The notes below the pieces were generated by a model. The model saw only the letters and a list, made by a program, of their open reading frames with translations. It was not told where the DNA came from and did no database searches. This document shows, in pieces, positions 11,256 to 23,519 of a stretch of DNA of 64,000 nucleotides (position 1 is its first letter; each line of letters starts with the position of its first letter). Source of the stretch: Metarhizium brunneum. Lineage: Eukaryota > Ascomycota > Sordariomycetes > Hypocreales > Clavicipitaceae. Made by a program: the position numbers and the translations under genes. Where the stretch lies: positions 1,302,001 through 1,366,000 of the forward strand of contig NC_089422.1 in NCBI RefSeq assembly GCF_013426205.1, in the 5' to 3' direction.

Positions 11256-12192
11256 CGTGAAGAGTGAGTTGGTCAGTCATGTTCGGAATGATTGTGGAGG
11301 GGGGGCCTTCTTTTGACAAGAGATGAAAAAAGCGTTTTGCGATTTGTGCTGCTAGTTGCCTCACATTCTCCATTGTGCGCTCTTCGTGTGAGGAAGAAGC
11401 CAGATACAAAAAGTCTAATATCAACTAAGATTATAGTAAAGAGCCGACGTCTGGTGCGAATCGCCACGTCACGGCGATGTTCTGTCTTGACTGTATTTGG
11501 CTTAGCGTTATGCCGACGGTAGTATTCGTTCAAGTCATGGAGGCATAAATCCCTGATATTTACAAAATTTTGGGACGCATTTATGTGTAATTTCTCTTTT
11601 CACAGCGCTTACCTAGGTACTTGAAGGCAATCGAATGAGAGTCTGTACCCGAACGGAGCTTGTTCCCGGCCCAGAAGATTTATGCCAGCATTACCCCCAG
11701 ATGACGATTCAGCTCCTACGTAATGATGCAAATTTTAGTACGCCGCACTGGCTTCTACGGGACTTCATTCGGTCGAATTTTCGGGCCTACACGAGGAGAC
11801 TACACATATCCTTCCTGTATTTGTACTAACCCCAGCTTTCAATATGGCCGCACCCTTCATTTTCACCGAAAAAAATCTCCGATACACTTGATATTTATAG
11901 TACTTGCATGGCGGGAAACTAGTTTCTGGTCAGTGAGGCGCTGGTGCGTCGCCCTATGCTAATGCTCTTCCGCCATGTCGGCAATGAACCGGGAATAATA
12001 TTTGATTCCTTGAGTGGGGTTACAGTGAGTTTCTTAGTCGCGGGCGACCACTTTTCGTTCGAGGTGCCATTTCGCCCCATTTAATCTATTAGTCATCTTG
12101 ACGCGTTTAAAAAAGTTTTTTGCCCATTACATCGCATCGCCAAACTTCGATCCATTTGTTTCCCCTCTAGCAGGTTTCAATCGACTATCAAG
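11256..12192. other. Divergent intergenic region, GH55 and CTP synthase promoters
   Basis: Shared upstream region of two divergent genes. A first exon of the GH55 gene could lie at 11260-11530 but I could not fix one. AT-rich near 11860-12130. No other gene seen. Confidence 0.4.
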
Positions 12193-14936
12193 ATGCGTGT
12201 AGTCCTTGTGAGCGGCGGTGTCATATCTGGCGTGGGAAAGGGTACGTCCATTGCACTTGTCCCCGAGGTTCACGCATCAATATATTGTCAGCACGCCCTG
12301 GCGGACTATGGATCATCATGCTGACTTATTGGGGAAAACTTAGGAATTATTGGTATAGCAGCATTCTAGCACGGCATTCCCTCATTTTACAATCACTGAC
12401 GAGCTCCCATAGCCAGTAGTTCTGGTCTTCTTCTCAAAACCCTCGGCCTTCGAGTCACCGTACGTCAACACTATTACGACCCTTTCGCAAATGTACAATT
12501 TTACGCTCATACCACGAGTTACAGGCCCAGAAACTTGACCCATATCTCAACACCGATGCTGGATTGTTGAACCCCCTAGAGCAAGACTCCCCGACTGCCT
12601 TCCGATCCTCTCACGATACAAACATCGGCTGACCGAACTATCAGGCATGGAGAATGCTTCGTTCTTGCGGACGGCGGAGAGACAGATCTCGACCTCGGCA
12701 ACTACGAACGGTATGTGCTGCAACGTCTGGCACTGGAGAAGGCTGTGCTAATATAATATCCAGGTATCTCGGCATTCAGCTTAGTAACGAGAGCAACATG
12801 ACCACTGGCAAAATCTACAAGCTCGTCCTCGTACGAAAGAATCCCGACGCCGCAATTGCGTAATCCCACACTAATTGTAATTTCCTGCTAGGATAAAGAA
12901 AGACGAGGCGATTACCTGGGAAAGAGTATGTAATTGGAAATGAGCCCGGCCTTGTCTCCTGTAATGCTGGGGTAGGCATGCCATCAGCCGATGGCACCCA
13001 CAAACTGACCATTCCCAGCATGCTTTAGCCTCTTTATAGGACGATTGCTAACCATATATTAGCTGTCCAGGTTGTTCCTCATATCACAGATGCGATGCAA
13101 GAATGGATCGAAAGAGTCGCCAAAATTCCGGTAGACGACTCCGGAGAGGAACCTGATGTCTGTATTAGTATGTTATTGGCCGCCAGAATTCACAATCCCA
13201 AGTAGAACTATGCTGACATATCGCCGCAGTCGAGCTGGTGAGTTTGCTTATCACACCCTCGCTATTTGTAGGATTCTCTTTGTGCTAAACTTATTACCTT
13301 CTAGGGTGGTACTGTCGGGTATGTGTCTTTCGCTGTCTTCACCCGACTTGAAACAGGTTTCGCACCAACTGCTGGGATTTTATGCCGCTGACACACTACT
13401 AGAGACATTGAATCTGCCCCCTTCATTGAGGCCTTGGTGCAACTTAGACACAGACTCGGTCGAGAAAATTTCTTCAGCATCGCAGTGTCATATGTACCCA
13501 TTATCAACGGGGAGGAGAAGACCAAGCCAACACAACACGCTATCAAACAAATGCGAATGGCTGGGTTGATTCCCGACATGGTAAGCTAGAAAGAAAAAGA
13601 AAAACCCGAGTTGCGCCTTGCAGCTGCCTAACTAGTTCTAGGTTGCTTGTCGTTGCGAACGGGAACTTGACGACGGGACAATCCAGAAAATCGCTCGAAG
13701 CTGTCAAGTCGAATACGAGCAAGTCATTGGCGTTAGAGACATGGAGACCATCTACCAGGTTCCTCTACTTCTTGAGCAAGAAGGTCTGTTGAAACAGCTG
13801 CGAAAGGGTTTGGCTCTCGACAACACTACTTTGCCACCAGCCAGAGTCCAGAAGGGGCAAGCCCTGTGGGACATCTGGACCAAAACCGTCAGCCCCAAGC
13901 ATCATCTCCAGCCCGTTAATATCGCCCTGGTTGGAAAGTATGTGACTCTCGATGACGCATATCTCAGCGTGCATAAGGCGCTTGAACACTCAGCTATGCG
14001 ATGCGGTCGTAAGCTGAACCTGGTTTCGGTGGATTCCGAGCACCTCGAGCACGACATGCAGCAGAAGGACCCCACCAAGTACCACAACGCTTGGAAGGCT
14101 CTTTGCGAAGCTGAAGGAATTATAGTCCCTGGTAAGTTGTACGAATCGCGAGGTGCCTATACCAAACTAACAGTGGTTCAGGCGGTTTCGGCTCTAGGGG
14201 AGTGGAAGGCATGATTGAAACCACAAAGTGGGCTCGAGAACGCAAAGTTCCGTTCCTTGGAATCTGCCTCGGTTTACAGGTTGCAGTTATGGAGTACGCC
14301 CGCAATATTATGGGATTAAAAGATGCTACGTCTGAAGAAATATCTGCCCATGCGGAGCATCGCGTCATCATTTTCATGCCAGAAGGGTCCAAGGAGTAAG
14401 TCGCCGCCATTCACAAACAATTCAGAACGACCGCGGACATTTACTGACCGAGATTTTTAGGCAAATGGGCGGAACGATGAGACTTGGCACTCGAACGTCT
14501 CACTTCAAGCCAGGGACGGAGTGGAGTAAGCTTCGCGCCATGTACGGTGGCGCTGACGTCGTTGAGGAGCGTCACCGACATCGCTATGAGGTCAATCCCG
14601 AGTACATTGAGGATTTGGAGAATGCTGGACTCAGCGTGACTTCACTTGATGACCAAGGTGTGCGTGTCGAGACGATTGAACTGAAGGATCACCCTTTCTT
14701 TGTCGGGTAAGTCACGCAAGCTAGACAATGTCGTGGATATAACTTGTTTTTACCGAAAATTACTAACGCTGTTGACTAGACTGCAAGCACACCCCGAGTT
14801 CACTAGCAAAGTCCTCAGCCCTTCGCCTGCCTTGTTGGGATTTGTAGCGGCCAGCGCTGGATGTTTCAACGAGATATCTAAGGCGGCTCCGAAGAAGGAA
14901 TTGCTTGTCAACGGGGCTAGTGATGCGTCATTCTAA
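12193..14936 (+). CDS. CTP synthase (glutamine-hydrolysing)
   Basis: Makes CTP from UTP, ATP and glutamine, the last step of de novo pyrimidine nucleotide synthesis. I read 15 exons: 12193-12241, 12344-12352, 12413-12459, 12525-12580, 12645-12710, 12764-12830, 12892-12925, 13063-13167, 13230-13237, 13305-13318, 13403-13580, 13642-14131, 14182-14395, 14461-14706 and 14780-14936. They sum to 579 residues, the normal fungal length, with every junction in frame. The synthase half begins [20 protein letters not shown] and keeps KLDPYLN, the [11 protein letters not shown] metal/nucleotide region and IIELGGTVGDIES. The glutaminase half keeps the nucleophile in [27 protein letters not shown] and the His/Glu pair in AHPEFTS. 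Odd features are an 8-nt and a 9-nt microexon, a 14-nt exon and a GC-AG intron (12581-12644). Essential housekeeping gene in fungi. Confidence 0.95.
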
Positions 14937-15825
14937 AGTTGCCAGGTCATGTAGGAAATTTATATAGGTCTTGTCTGATTCCTTCAAACATCTGGGGAAC
15001 ACAAAAGAAATTAAAGTGCTCATATTTCAGAGCGCTGGCGTTGACGTTGATGAGGTTTGGGGCACTGCATAGGTCGGCGTTGACTGGTTTAGTTCAAGAG
15101 ATTTCTCTTTCATATACACGTGCATATGTTTATAGTGGCACCTACTAGACTTCATCTCGAATTGGAATTTAACAGATATGCACCTGAGGCTACATTCTGG
15201 AGCATGTGCATGCGGGAATGCTACCCCTGCACATCAGTCACACCGTCAACGTCTCTACATGCTTCGACATTCGAGTCTTGAAAAGAGAAGAATATTCCAT
15301 TAAACAACATGTTACCTTCCATTTCTTATGCTACATGCCCCTAAGAGACCTAATTACTAAGCAAAGCGCCTACAACAAAAAGCACTCATAAACCTTCCAG
15401 GTTCGCTTCTTTGATGAAGTCCACGAATGCTACGCCACCAATCACCAGCAGTAGTACTAGCATGCGCTTGGTGCCCGCAAGGCGATTGGAATTCCGGCAA
15501 TACTCATTGGCTCAATACTCTTACCGGATTGGGCTGCAGACGGGGCCCCGGCCAGAAGTTGCCGGGCAGTGGGGAAAACTGGCTGGACTCTGGAGCAATC
15601 GAAGCCTCCAAGATGCAAGATGACAGATTGGACATGAATCAAGCTCTGGCCATGAGGCGCGGAAGACGTCCGGGAAGCGGCGGGGTTGTGATGTCATCTC
15701 GCTCAACCCACTATCAACAGTTCTAGCCCGAGTCAAAGGCGGTCCAGACTCGGAGCACCGCGGCCAACTCATGCTCTTGAGTCTTGAGTCTTGACTTGGG
15801 TCTTTGCCATCGAGCCGGGGTTCCA
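14937..15825. other. Intergenic region
   Basis: Holds the 3' end of CTP synthase and the promoter and leader of the peroxidase. Short overlapping ORFs near 15411-15826 have no recognisable motif. Confidence 0.4.
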
Positions 15826-16854
15826 ATGCCCTCTTTGATCGTCACCTCGACCCGCATCACGCTCGCCCTCCAAGCCAGACGAGCAGGTCCAGCCCTCGCC
15901 CGCTACACGTCGTCCAAATCAACAATGAGTTCCCAGCCCGTGGCAAGCCCCCTCACACAGTCGGCGACGTTCCTGGTCGTTTCGGCCACTGAGTCGCCGG
16001 ATGCCATCGCCACGATCCGCGCCGCACTTTCCTCTGTCGCTGACATTACCAAGAACGTGTCCATCCGCCATCCCAGCTCCAATCTAAGCTGCGTAGTTGG
16101 CATCGGGAGCTCGGTCTGGGACCGACTCACCGGCATCCCCAAGCCCAAGGAGCTGCACGCGTTCCCAGAGGTCCGCGGAGCCAAGCACACTGCCGTCTCG
16201 ACGCCCGGCGATCTCTTGTTCCACATACGCGCCGAGAGGAGAGACGTCAGCTTCGAATTCGAGAACCAGCTGCTCATGAAGCTGGGCGGCTCCGTCAAGG
16301 TGGAGGACGAGACCACCGGTTTCCGCTACTTTGACGCCCGCGATCTCTTGGGATTCGTCGACGGCACCGCCAATCCTGTCGGATCGGACGTGGCAGACGC
16401 CGTCTGTATTGCCGAGGCAGACGACGCGGCTGCCGTGGGCGGAAGTTATATCGTGGTGCAAAAATACGTCCACGATATAGATGGCTGGCGCGGATTGTCC
16501 ACTGAGCAGCAAGAGGCCGTCATTGGCCGAACCAAGCTGGACAACATGGAGCTTGACGACGCTCAGCAAGGGCAGCAACAATCTCACAAGACGTTGGCGA
16601 CGATCCAAGACGAGGACGGCAACGAGCATGACATTCTGCGAGACAACATGCCCTTTGGGTCGCCGGGGCACAAGGAGTTTGGCACCTACTTCATTGGGTA
16701 TTCCAAGAAACTATGGGTGATTGAAAAGATGATGGAGCGCATGTTTATCGGTAACCCGCCGGGCAAGCACGACCGCATCTTGGATTTCTCGACGCCTCTA
16801 ACAGGCACGACGTTCTACGCACCGCCCACGTCTATCCTGGAGAAGCTTGGGTAA
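15826..16854 (+). CDS. B-type dye-decolorising peroxidase (DyP)
   Basis: Single-exon gene of 342 residues, a heme peroxidase. The DyP signature GFVDGTANP (GXXDG, residues 176-180) carries the distal Asp. The likely proximal heme His is H216 in VVQKYVHDIDGW. The C-terminus (RDNMPFGSPG, GTYFIGYSKKLWVIE, RILDFSTPLTG) matches the bacterial-like B subfamily represented by YfeX. The ATG at 15826 is chosen over the longer frame at 15784. It gives an Arg-rich, acid-free leader (about residues 9-33) resembling a mitochondrial presequence; a second start at M34 would give the bare enzyme. Fungal secreted DyPs are usually of another subtype with a signal peptide, so an intracellular, perhaps mitochondrial, peroxide-handling role is more likely. 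Convergent with the next gene, 94 bp apart. Confidence 0.92.
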   Translation: MPSLIVTSTRITLALQARRAGPALARYTSSKSTMSSQPVASPLTQSATFLVVSATESPDAIATIRAALSSVADITKNVSIRHPSSNLSCVVGIGSSVWDRLTGIPKPKELHAFPEVRGAKHTAVSTPGDLLFHIRAERRDVSFEFENQLLMKLGGSVKVEDETTGFRYFDARDLLGFVDGTANPVGSDVADAVCIAEADDAAAVGGSYIVVQKYVHDIDGWRGLSTEQQEAVIGRTKLDNMELDDAQQGQQQSHKTLATIQDEDGNEHDILRDNMPFGSPGHKEFGTYFIGYSKKLWVIEKMMERMFIGNPPGKHDRILDFSTPLTGTTFYAPPTSILEKLG

Positions 16855-16948
16855 TTGAATGTCGGACGGAGCCAAGTAGTGTTATGCGTCGGGGCCACAT
16901 GTACATAGAATATCTATTTCATTTCATTACCTAGCGCGTTTCGCTTGA

Positions 16949-18759
16949 TCAAGCGCCGTGAAGGGTTGATAATAAAGTATCCGGTGTCCATTCAGGCTCA
17001 TAGATTTCTCTCGAGTCGGTCGAATCCTGGCACAATAAATGAATTAGAGTCCTCTCCACCCCATGCCGAGCCTCACTGCTCATTGACCCAAGAACATTAG
17101 CCATGTTTAGGGCGTAGTCTGTTTTGGAGGCTCTAGCTGACTGCACAGCAAACGTTTGGAACAAACAAGTGTAAAGGCGTTGTGTCGAATTGTGCCAAAA
17201 GTCTCTATATTCGTCAAGATGCTTCTCCAACGAGGCCACGTCGTCCGAGTGCATGAGCTCAGGTTCGCTAGACCTTTGGCTGATGTTTGTATCCGTGTCC
17301 CTGCTCATGGAGGCTTGCAATATGACAGAGATGAAGAAAAGACAAGCCAGGCGTCTGTACTCTCCCTCTTGGCAGTCTTCGAAACGGGAATTTTTGGACT
17401 CGTGTTGCCGCATATCCGTTTGGATCAGGACGACTGCGTTCTGTATGCAGGTTCTGTTGGTCAAGCCATTCTTGTTCGACGGACTGCTCATAAAGTTGCC
17501 TATATCTTGAACGAAGGATAGAAGCCACAAGCACCGAATACGATGAAGACTAGTGCTGTCGTTCAAAATAGGCTGTAGTGCAGCCGACAACGACGGGTTC
17601 CAGATCTCCTTGATTTGGTTAGAGGTGTCAAACCACGATGGCTTGGCCATGAGACTTATACTACGGACGGCAGTTAGCACTCTTGACTGCAAGATTCAAG
17701 CGGGAAACAAAAGCAGGAACCAACAGCGAAGCAACCAATCCCAGTCGCCAGTTGCTCTGTAGAGCCGCAAGTCCGCCTCGGGCGGCGATCATGCGCTGCA
17801 ATCCGTCGCGGTGGATCCTCCACTCTGCTTCAGTGCCCCAATATCGCTATTTTCAAAGGAGTGTGTCAGATACTGCTCTGCGATGCTCAATCGTCTGCTG
17901 GATGCTGCTAACCTCGTACGTCAGGAGCCGCAGCACGGCCGCAAAGACCTCGTCGCTCAGAGCGAGGTGCTTGTCCTTCATCCAGACGGAGACGATTCTC
18001 ATCGCCTCTGCCTTGAACTTCAATGCCTCTGCAGAGGTTCGGAATCCTTGCATTCGAGCAAGATGGGCAGCTGAATGGGCCATTACGGCATTAAACGATG
18101 CTGCGTTGGACAAGTCTAGGGGTAGCCAGACGTCGCGCATTGGGTTGAAACTTCGCGGCAGGTCATTAAACATCATGGTAGCATACTTGCTCAGCCCTAA
18201 GATGCAGAAGTTGGGTCAGAAATCACGGGAGAAAACCAGCAATGATAGACCAACTAGCACACTTACAATGGTGAAGGAGCCGGTGATGCTGGGCTGTTAA
18301 TTTGACAGGAAACTTGTCAAACGGATCCAACCGACTGGACCCCAGGGCACGATTCATTCCAGATAGAGCCTGAGACTGAATGCTGCCGAGGGCCACGGAC
18401 GGTTGCTTCGCCTTGGACCGCGGGCCTGAAGGGCTGCGCTTCGTTCTTGATGGCGGGCTGGAATGGCCAGGCGAGGCAGAGGACGACTGCGACCGCGACC
18501 GCGACTGCGACTGCGACTGCGACCGTGATGGAGAAGCGCCAGCAACGTGGCCAGAGTTTTTCTTCCGCGGCCGGATAGGTAGGTATGGCTTGTGTCCTGC
18601 CTCGTTGGCCTTCTTTTCGCTCAGCTTGCGCCGCCGCTGTTTCCAGTACTCGCGCATGGCATGACTGCGGACGCCATGTTGGCCCTGGCTAGTGACAAAG
18701 GTGAAGTTTGTGGTTTCCGTCCCAGAGTGCTCGTCGTCCTCATTCTCCGTCTGGGCCAT
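16949..18759 (-). CDS. Fungal-specific transcription factor-like protein (PF11951) without zinc cluster
   Basis: Four exons: 18759-18267, 18196-17913, 17846-17725 and 17660-16949, in frame, giving 536 residues. The third donor is set at 17724 (GTTGGT) because it restores the family-typical LGLVASLISLMAKPSWF. The N-terminus NFTFVTSQGQHGVRSHAMRE followed by KQRRRKLSEKK is a hallmark of this group, which has the fungal regulatory domain but no Zn2Cys6 cluster. An Arg/Ser/Gln-rich linker (SQSQSQSRSRSQSSS) follows. The rest is the all-helical fungal transcription factor region (RYWGTEAEWRIHRDGLQRMI). Without a DNA-binding cluster it may act through partners or not bind DNA at all. No target is evident from the neighbours. 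Confidence 0.82.
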
Positions 18760-19309
18760 TTTCGCAGGGCGTGGCCGCGGGGAGGCGAAGCCTCGGTCGA
18801 AATGCAAGGGCAAATCCTACCAGGAAGTTTATCGGGTTCGAACTTCCGAGAGAGAAGAGGTGGGTGGGTAGCTCGTCAGTCGAGAGCCAAGGCAACTCCC
18901 AATCTGTGTGTCATCTTGCATCCAGCTTGATGGAAGGGGATACATATTCAACTAGGCGCATGTGCCGGCTGGGATGCCATCTGGATGCCTCCAGGGATGC
19001 CCGGTGGAGGCAAGATGCGCTTGGAGTTGCAAAGTTCTGAGGCGCCCCGGCCGCCCCGATACTAGCAAATCAGCATGGAATATGTCACAAGGCTGATCAG
19101 ACGTGATCCACAGTTCATGTTTGGTTGGTGAAGCTGGTGCAACTTGCCAATCAGGGACTAAACTGAACTTAAACCAGACACATGCACCCGAGTCACGATT
19201 CGTAGCTCAAAACAATTGATTCTCATTTTAGAAGCACAATTCCTCATCTTCTATTGCTCCAAGATGGCATCATTCAGTTTCTGTTTCTCCCGCCCCATCC
19301 GAATAATAG
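18760..19309. other. Intergenic region
   Basis: Promoter of the transcription factor-like gene and 3' end of the dehydrogenase. A B-box-like GGTTCGAAC near 18837 does not fold into a T arm. No gene seen. Confidence 0.4.
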
Positions 19310-20361
19310 TTACATGCCCGCTGAGAGCGTGTACCCGCCATCAACCACAACAATGTGTCCGTTGACATACTGGTTGGCGGCCATGAACAAGACGGTCGAT
19401 GCCATGTCCTCGTCTTTGCCGGGCCTAGCCGCCGGTATTTTACCTTGATACTTGTCTTTCGGCAGTTGGCTTTTCTGAGCCTCGTCGCTCTCTCCGGCCG
19501 TCATTTCGCTGGGGAAGACGCCCGGCGCGATGCCATTGACGCGGATCTTCAGCCCTGCAGCTCCAATCTCTGCGGCCAACATGCGAGTGACGTGGTTCGC
19601 TGCTGCCTTGGACGCATTGTAGCTGAAGTGGTGCTGCGACGTCTTGACCAGACCCGAAATCGACGTGATGTTGATGACGGTGCCTGACCAGCCAGCGTGT
19701 CTCTCGCTGGACGCCTGCAGCAATGGCAAAAACGCCGCCGTGGTGAAGTAGACGGCAGCCACGTTTGTTCTATATACGTCAGTCCAGTTGTCAAAGTCGG
19801 ACTGCTGAAACAGCGAGTCTCGCAGTTCCGATGCCGACTTGGCCTCGGCCGTCTGGTGGTGGTCCGCCGCAATGCCGGCGTTGTTGACAAGGACGCACAG
19901 GCATTTCTCACGCGACTCTATCTCTTTAACGAGGGATTGTATGCTCTCCTTGGAGGACACGTCGGCTTGGATCGTGATGACATTGCTATTGTCATCGCCG
20001 AAATGCTGCGACTTGGCAGTGTCGAGCTTCTCCTTTGTCCGGCCTGTGATGTAGACCTTGGCGCCGTTTGCGGCAAGAGCTTGTGCGGCCATCAGCCCGA
20101 TGCCCGAGCCGCCACCTATGATGAAACTTTCATGTTGGCGACAGGTCGTTGTTGCGGGCTGGGGACAGTATTTGGCTGACCTGTGACGAGGGCTACTCGG
20201 CCCTGAAGTTTGAAAAGCGAGTTGCTTGTCAAGGCATCTGTGCTTGCCATTCTGAAAGGGGCGCTATGAGGTCTTGATTTTACAGGAAGAGCAAAGCGGA
20301 AAGTCCTCGATTTGATACTCGATGCGAGTAATATCGCTGTGCGTCGGGAAATGGGTGGCAT
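19310..20361 (-). CDS. Short-chain dehydrogenase/reductase (classical SDR)
   Basis: Two exons: 20361-20181 and 20115-19310, with a 65-nt intron (GTCAGC donor, CATAG acceptor). From the ATG at 20361 the product is 328 residues; from the ATG at 20250 (MASTDALTS) it is 291. The extra N-terminus is rich in Arg and Ser with no acidic residue, so a mitochondrial form is possible. The Rossmann cofactor motif TGGGSGIG spans the splice junction, NNAG follows beta-4, and the active site has the Ser of ITSISG and the YNASK pair (YxxxK). The end VNGHIVVVDGGYTLSAGM matches classical NAD(P)H-dependent SDRs of bacterial-type fatty acyl or sugar alcohol reductases. Substrate not predictable. Confidence 0.88.
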
Positions 20362-23300
20362 GCTCGTCGGGACTCAGCCTATTTATTCCGTTGCGGCCGT
20401 GTGCTTACCTGAAGAGACAAGCGAATCGAGGCAAGTAGCGAGTGTCATACGTATGCCATGAATGCTACATGACAACACCCCGCTGAATCCTCTCCGTATA
20501 GATGTCCTTGATTTCTTTTTCTCCTCTGGGGTGTTGAGTCCTGAGTGGCGAGAAGTTATGGAGTTGCTCCAACACTGATGTCACCGCTACTCATCATGAC
20601 GACAAAAGGTCGTGGGTCATATTTTCATATTTGCATCGGCTGCATTGAACCGGAGATTGTCTCCCGAAGCTTGACGAAAGTGGCATTGCGCGGCAAGACT
20701 CTGAGATCATAGTTTGCGGAATAGTCATTTTGGGAAACCTACAGCAATGCACTTGTTTGGCTGTAGCCCGTTGTCCACCCAACAGAGCTTGAGTGACTAC
20801 TGAATCGAGGCTATAGACCTCGCATAAATAACTGTCATGCTTGGACTATGCTCTTGGGGCGACCTCAAATAGATGACTGAGTAAACATTCTATTTTATCT
20901 TCTTCACAAATCCGTTAAAAGAGTTCTTCGTAGCATGTCGGGCAGGCTGAGCATCGCTGCAACCCCGTCGTCGTTCTCGTTCTGCCCGTTCCTCGGTGCT
21001 TCATCAGACATTATACTTGCCGCCGAGAGGAATTCCATTTCAGCATTAGTTGCCCGCATCTCATTCCAAGACTCTCCACCACTGTAAATTTTATAACAAA
21101 AACTTGATCCTCTAAAGCTACCGCTCGCAACTAGCCCAGTCTCCTGGCACATTGCCGCCGGTATGTCATGCCTCTCGTCGAACCATTCTGTTTACGTGTT
21201 CGGCCGCGTCTTACGAAGCACTTCGCTATATGCCCAGGGCTTTGCCATATCGTGGTACGTTCTTTGTCACATTCACTAATTTTTTTTGGTTCAGGTTCAC
21301 AACTATGCGCGTTTGAGACGTTGGTCCCTGTTAGAGGCAGTATGACAGGAGCTTAACCTCATTCTAGTGACTGTTTCCATGTCAGCAGAGTTCAATGAAA
21401 TGAAAAGTTAAGTGTTCTTAGATGATACCGCAGGCTCCGTAGCTAAGAGCAGTATAAGGGCAGGTTTATTGCTAGCAGCAGTTCTCATGTCCTGGCCCGT
21501 AGCAACTGTTGGCGTCGATGACAGTAGTGGCTCCATGCGTTGGAAGAATCTCTACAACATGACTGGGTTAATTCCAGGTCTGGGAGTTAAGCTCAGACTC
21601 GGGGGAAGAATACAGCCCGGGCTACTCGCGACAAAAGTATCTCGTGGTGCTCAATGTCGCTTCTATTAAAAATGCCAGCGTTTAACGTTCTGAATTACAG
21701 TAATTCACATAATATAGAGGACGTTTTTCTTCCAGTATAATTCTGAATTTTTTAGACGCGTAATATTGTTCGACATAAAGTCTGTCTAGATATGCTTTGG
21801 AGCTAATCAATGGTGACTCGACATCATAATGCCGAAGTCATGGCAGCCCTTCTTTGCCTCATCATCATCATCGAGGTTTGACCGGGAAGCACTCGTGGGA
21901 CATTAGCAAACTTTACAGCCGCAGTCCATAACTACGCACCAATTATTCAAGAATCTTGTTTACCGTTGCTTCTCCCATTCAATTGAGCTCCTAGGAGGCG
22001 GCTTTATACGCTGACAAGCCATGAAAATTTCAATCTACTTCACAGAGAAATTCTTCAGTATATGTATGGCATGCGACTCTTCTATATTTAGCTTTGTTGT
22101 GAGAGTGGCTAAGGTCGAGCATACATATTGTCAGCCGTGCATGATACCACGATACAGAGTCGACGCCTGAATAGCGACAAGGCTAGAACGTGTATGTCAA
22201 CTTTTGAAGACAGATTGGCACACGACAAGGTTCTCTCCTCATCAGCCCATTGGCATCCTCACCTATCAGAGTGTTGATGCCTTGGCCATCAGCCTAGAAG
22301 CTGGAAATGGGCATCACTCTTGGTAGGCCAGCTTTCATGAGCTGAAATCCCAAAAGTGTCCAAATTCAAGATTTGAAACTGGGAATACCTGTCCGAGGAC
22401 CGCTATTACTGGATCGCTCGACTGAGTGACTTGACGACCTGGTTGAACGCACCCGCCATCAATACGGTCACCACGACTGTTTGGCAAACAGCAGCATGAA
22501 TGCATTACTTTCACCGCATCATGCTCCCAAGTGGATCAAGTGGTTGATGACAGGTGAGCTCAGTGGACGGATGCCGTGCTATCACGACACGTACCGGACG
22601 GTTGTGCTCCGTCATTAATATTCACTGATGCGCGCGTAAATGGACAGCCTGCCCCCCGAGAACTGGTGACCCAGCTTATACAAGTCTCAGGCTCAAAACG
22701 GTCTTGTGTCAAAACCCACATCGGAAGTGCCTCCGGTAAGCTGGATATGGATCAGTTATTGGTCCGTAATCTTCAAAACGGTCCTTGCATTGCAGCTGTG
22801 TCAACGGAAGTATCTCCGGCAGCATCCCAGCCTGTCGTCATTCTGACATGGTCTCAAGTCTAGCCAAAGAAATACGCAGCCCGACCGGAGCGCGGATCGG
22901 CAAAAGGTCTCTGCAACATTGGTCGGTCTGTGTTCAGCAGCACCGACACAAGCGGCATCTTGCCGTGCCAGCCCCCAGAGATAAAATATCCGAGCATGAT
23001 TCGACACTCTGTGGGTACACAGGCTGCCAGATGCCCGAGATTGATATTTGCATTTTGGTTCAGAAAGTATTAGGTACCGAGACGGATGTGGCGGCGAAAT
23101 GTGCTGTGAGGTTGGGCTAAGCAATAGCAGAAGACAAAACGTCTCGAGATTCGATCGCATGCTATCTTGAAAGATGATAATCACAACTATCATGACTAAA
23201 CTGTTTTCGAAATTTTGTATTATGGAGAAGTTGCTCCGTATAACCAATCCCCAAAGCCTGCCAGCAAACCGGGCGCCACTGGGAGACCAGCATGGGAACA

Positions 23301-23519
23301 GAACCACAAAGGCTGGCATAAATGACGAGCGCCTCCCTCGAATGCTTCATGAGGTCTCTCTAAGAAAATGCAAGCATTAAGAACGAAAGACAGTGTCTTT
23401 CAGTCCCAGCCAGTAGTCGTCATAAAAATAAGCTACGCCGAATTCACGCTTAAAAACGCCCCTTTTACCAACCCCCTTTGTTCTTCCGCGCCCAATTCTT
23501 TTTCATACTCGGCCCACCG
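20362..23519. other. Long gene-poor region
   Basis: About 3.2 kb without a supportable gene. Short ORFs at 20904-21152 (-), 21412-21669 (+), 22576-22863 (+) and 22801-23319 (-) lack motifs and overlap one another. No transposon ends or coding remnants recognised. Confidence 0.4.

Noticed and set aside
12541..12645. CTP synthase as a pseudogene because of an in-frame TGA
   Set aside because: The stop lies inside a GC-AG intron; removing it restores the conserved residues exactly, and the rest of the gene is intact.
18825..18860. B-box-like GGTTCGAAC
   Set aside because: T stem pairs fail beyond two wobble pairs and no A box is present upstream; it sits in a promoter.
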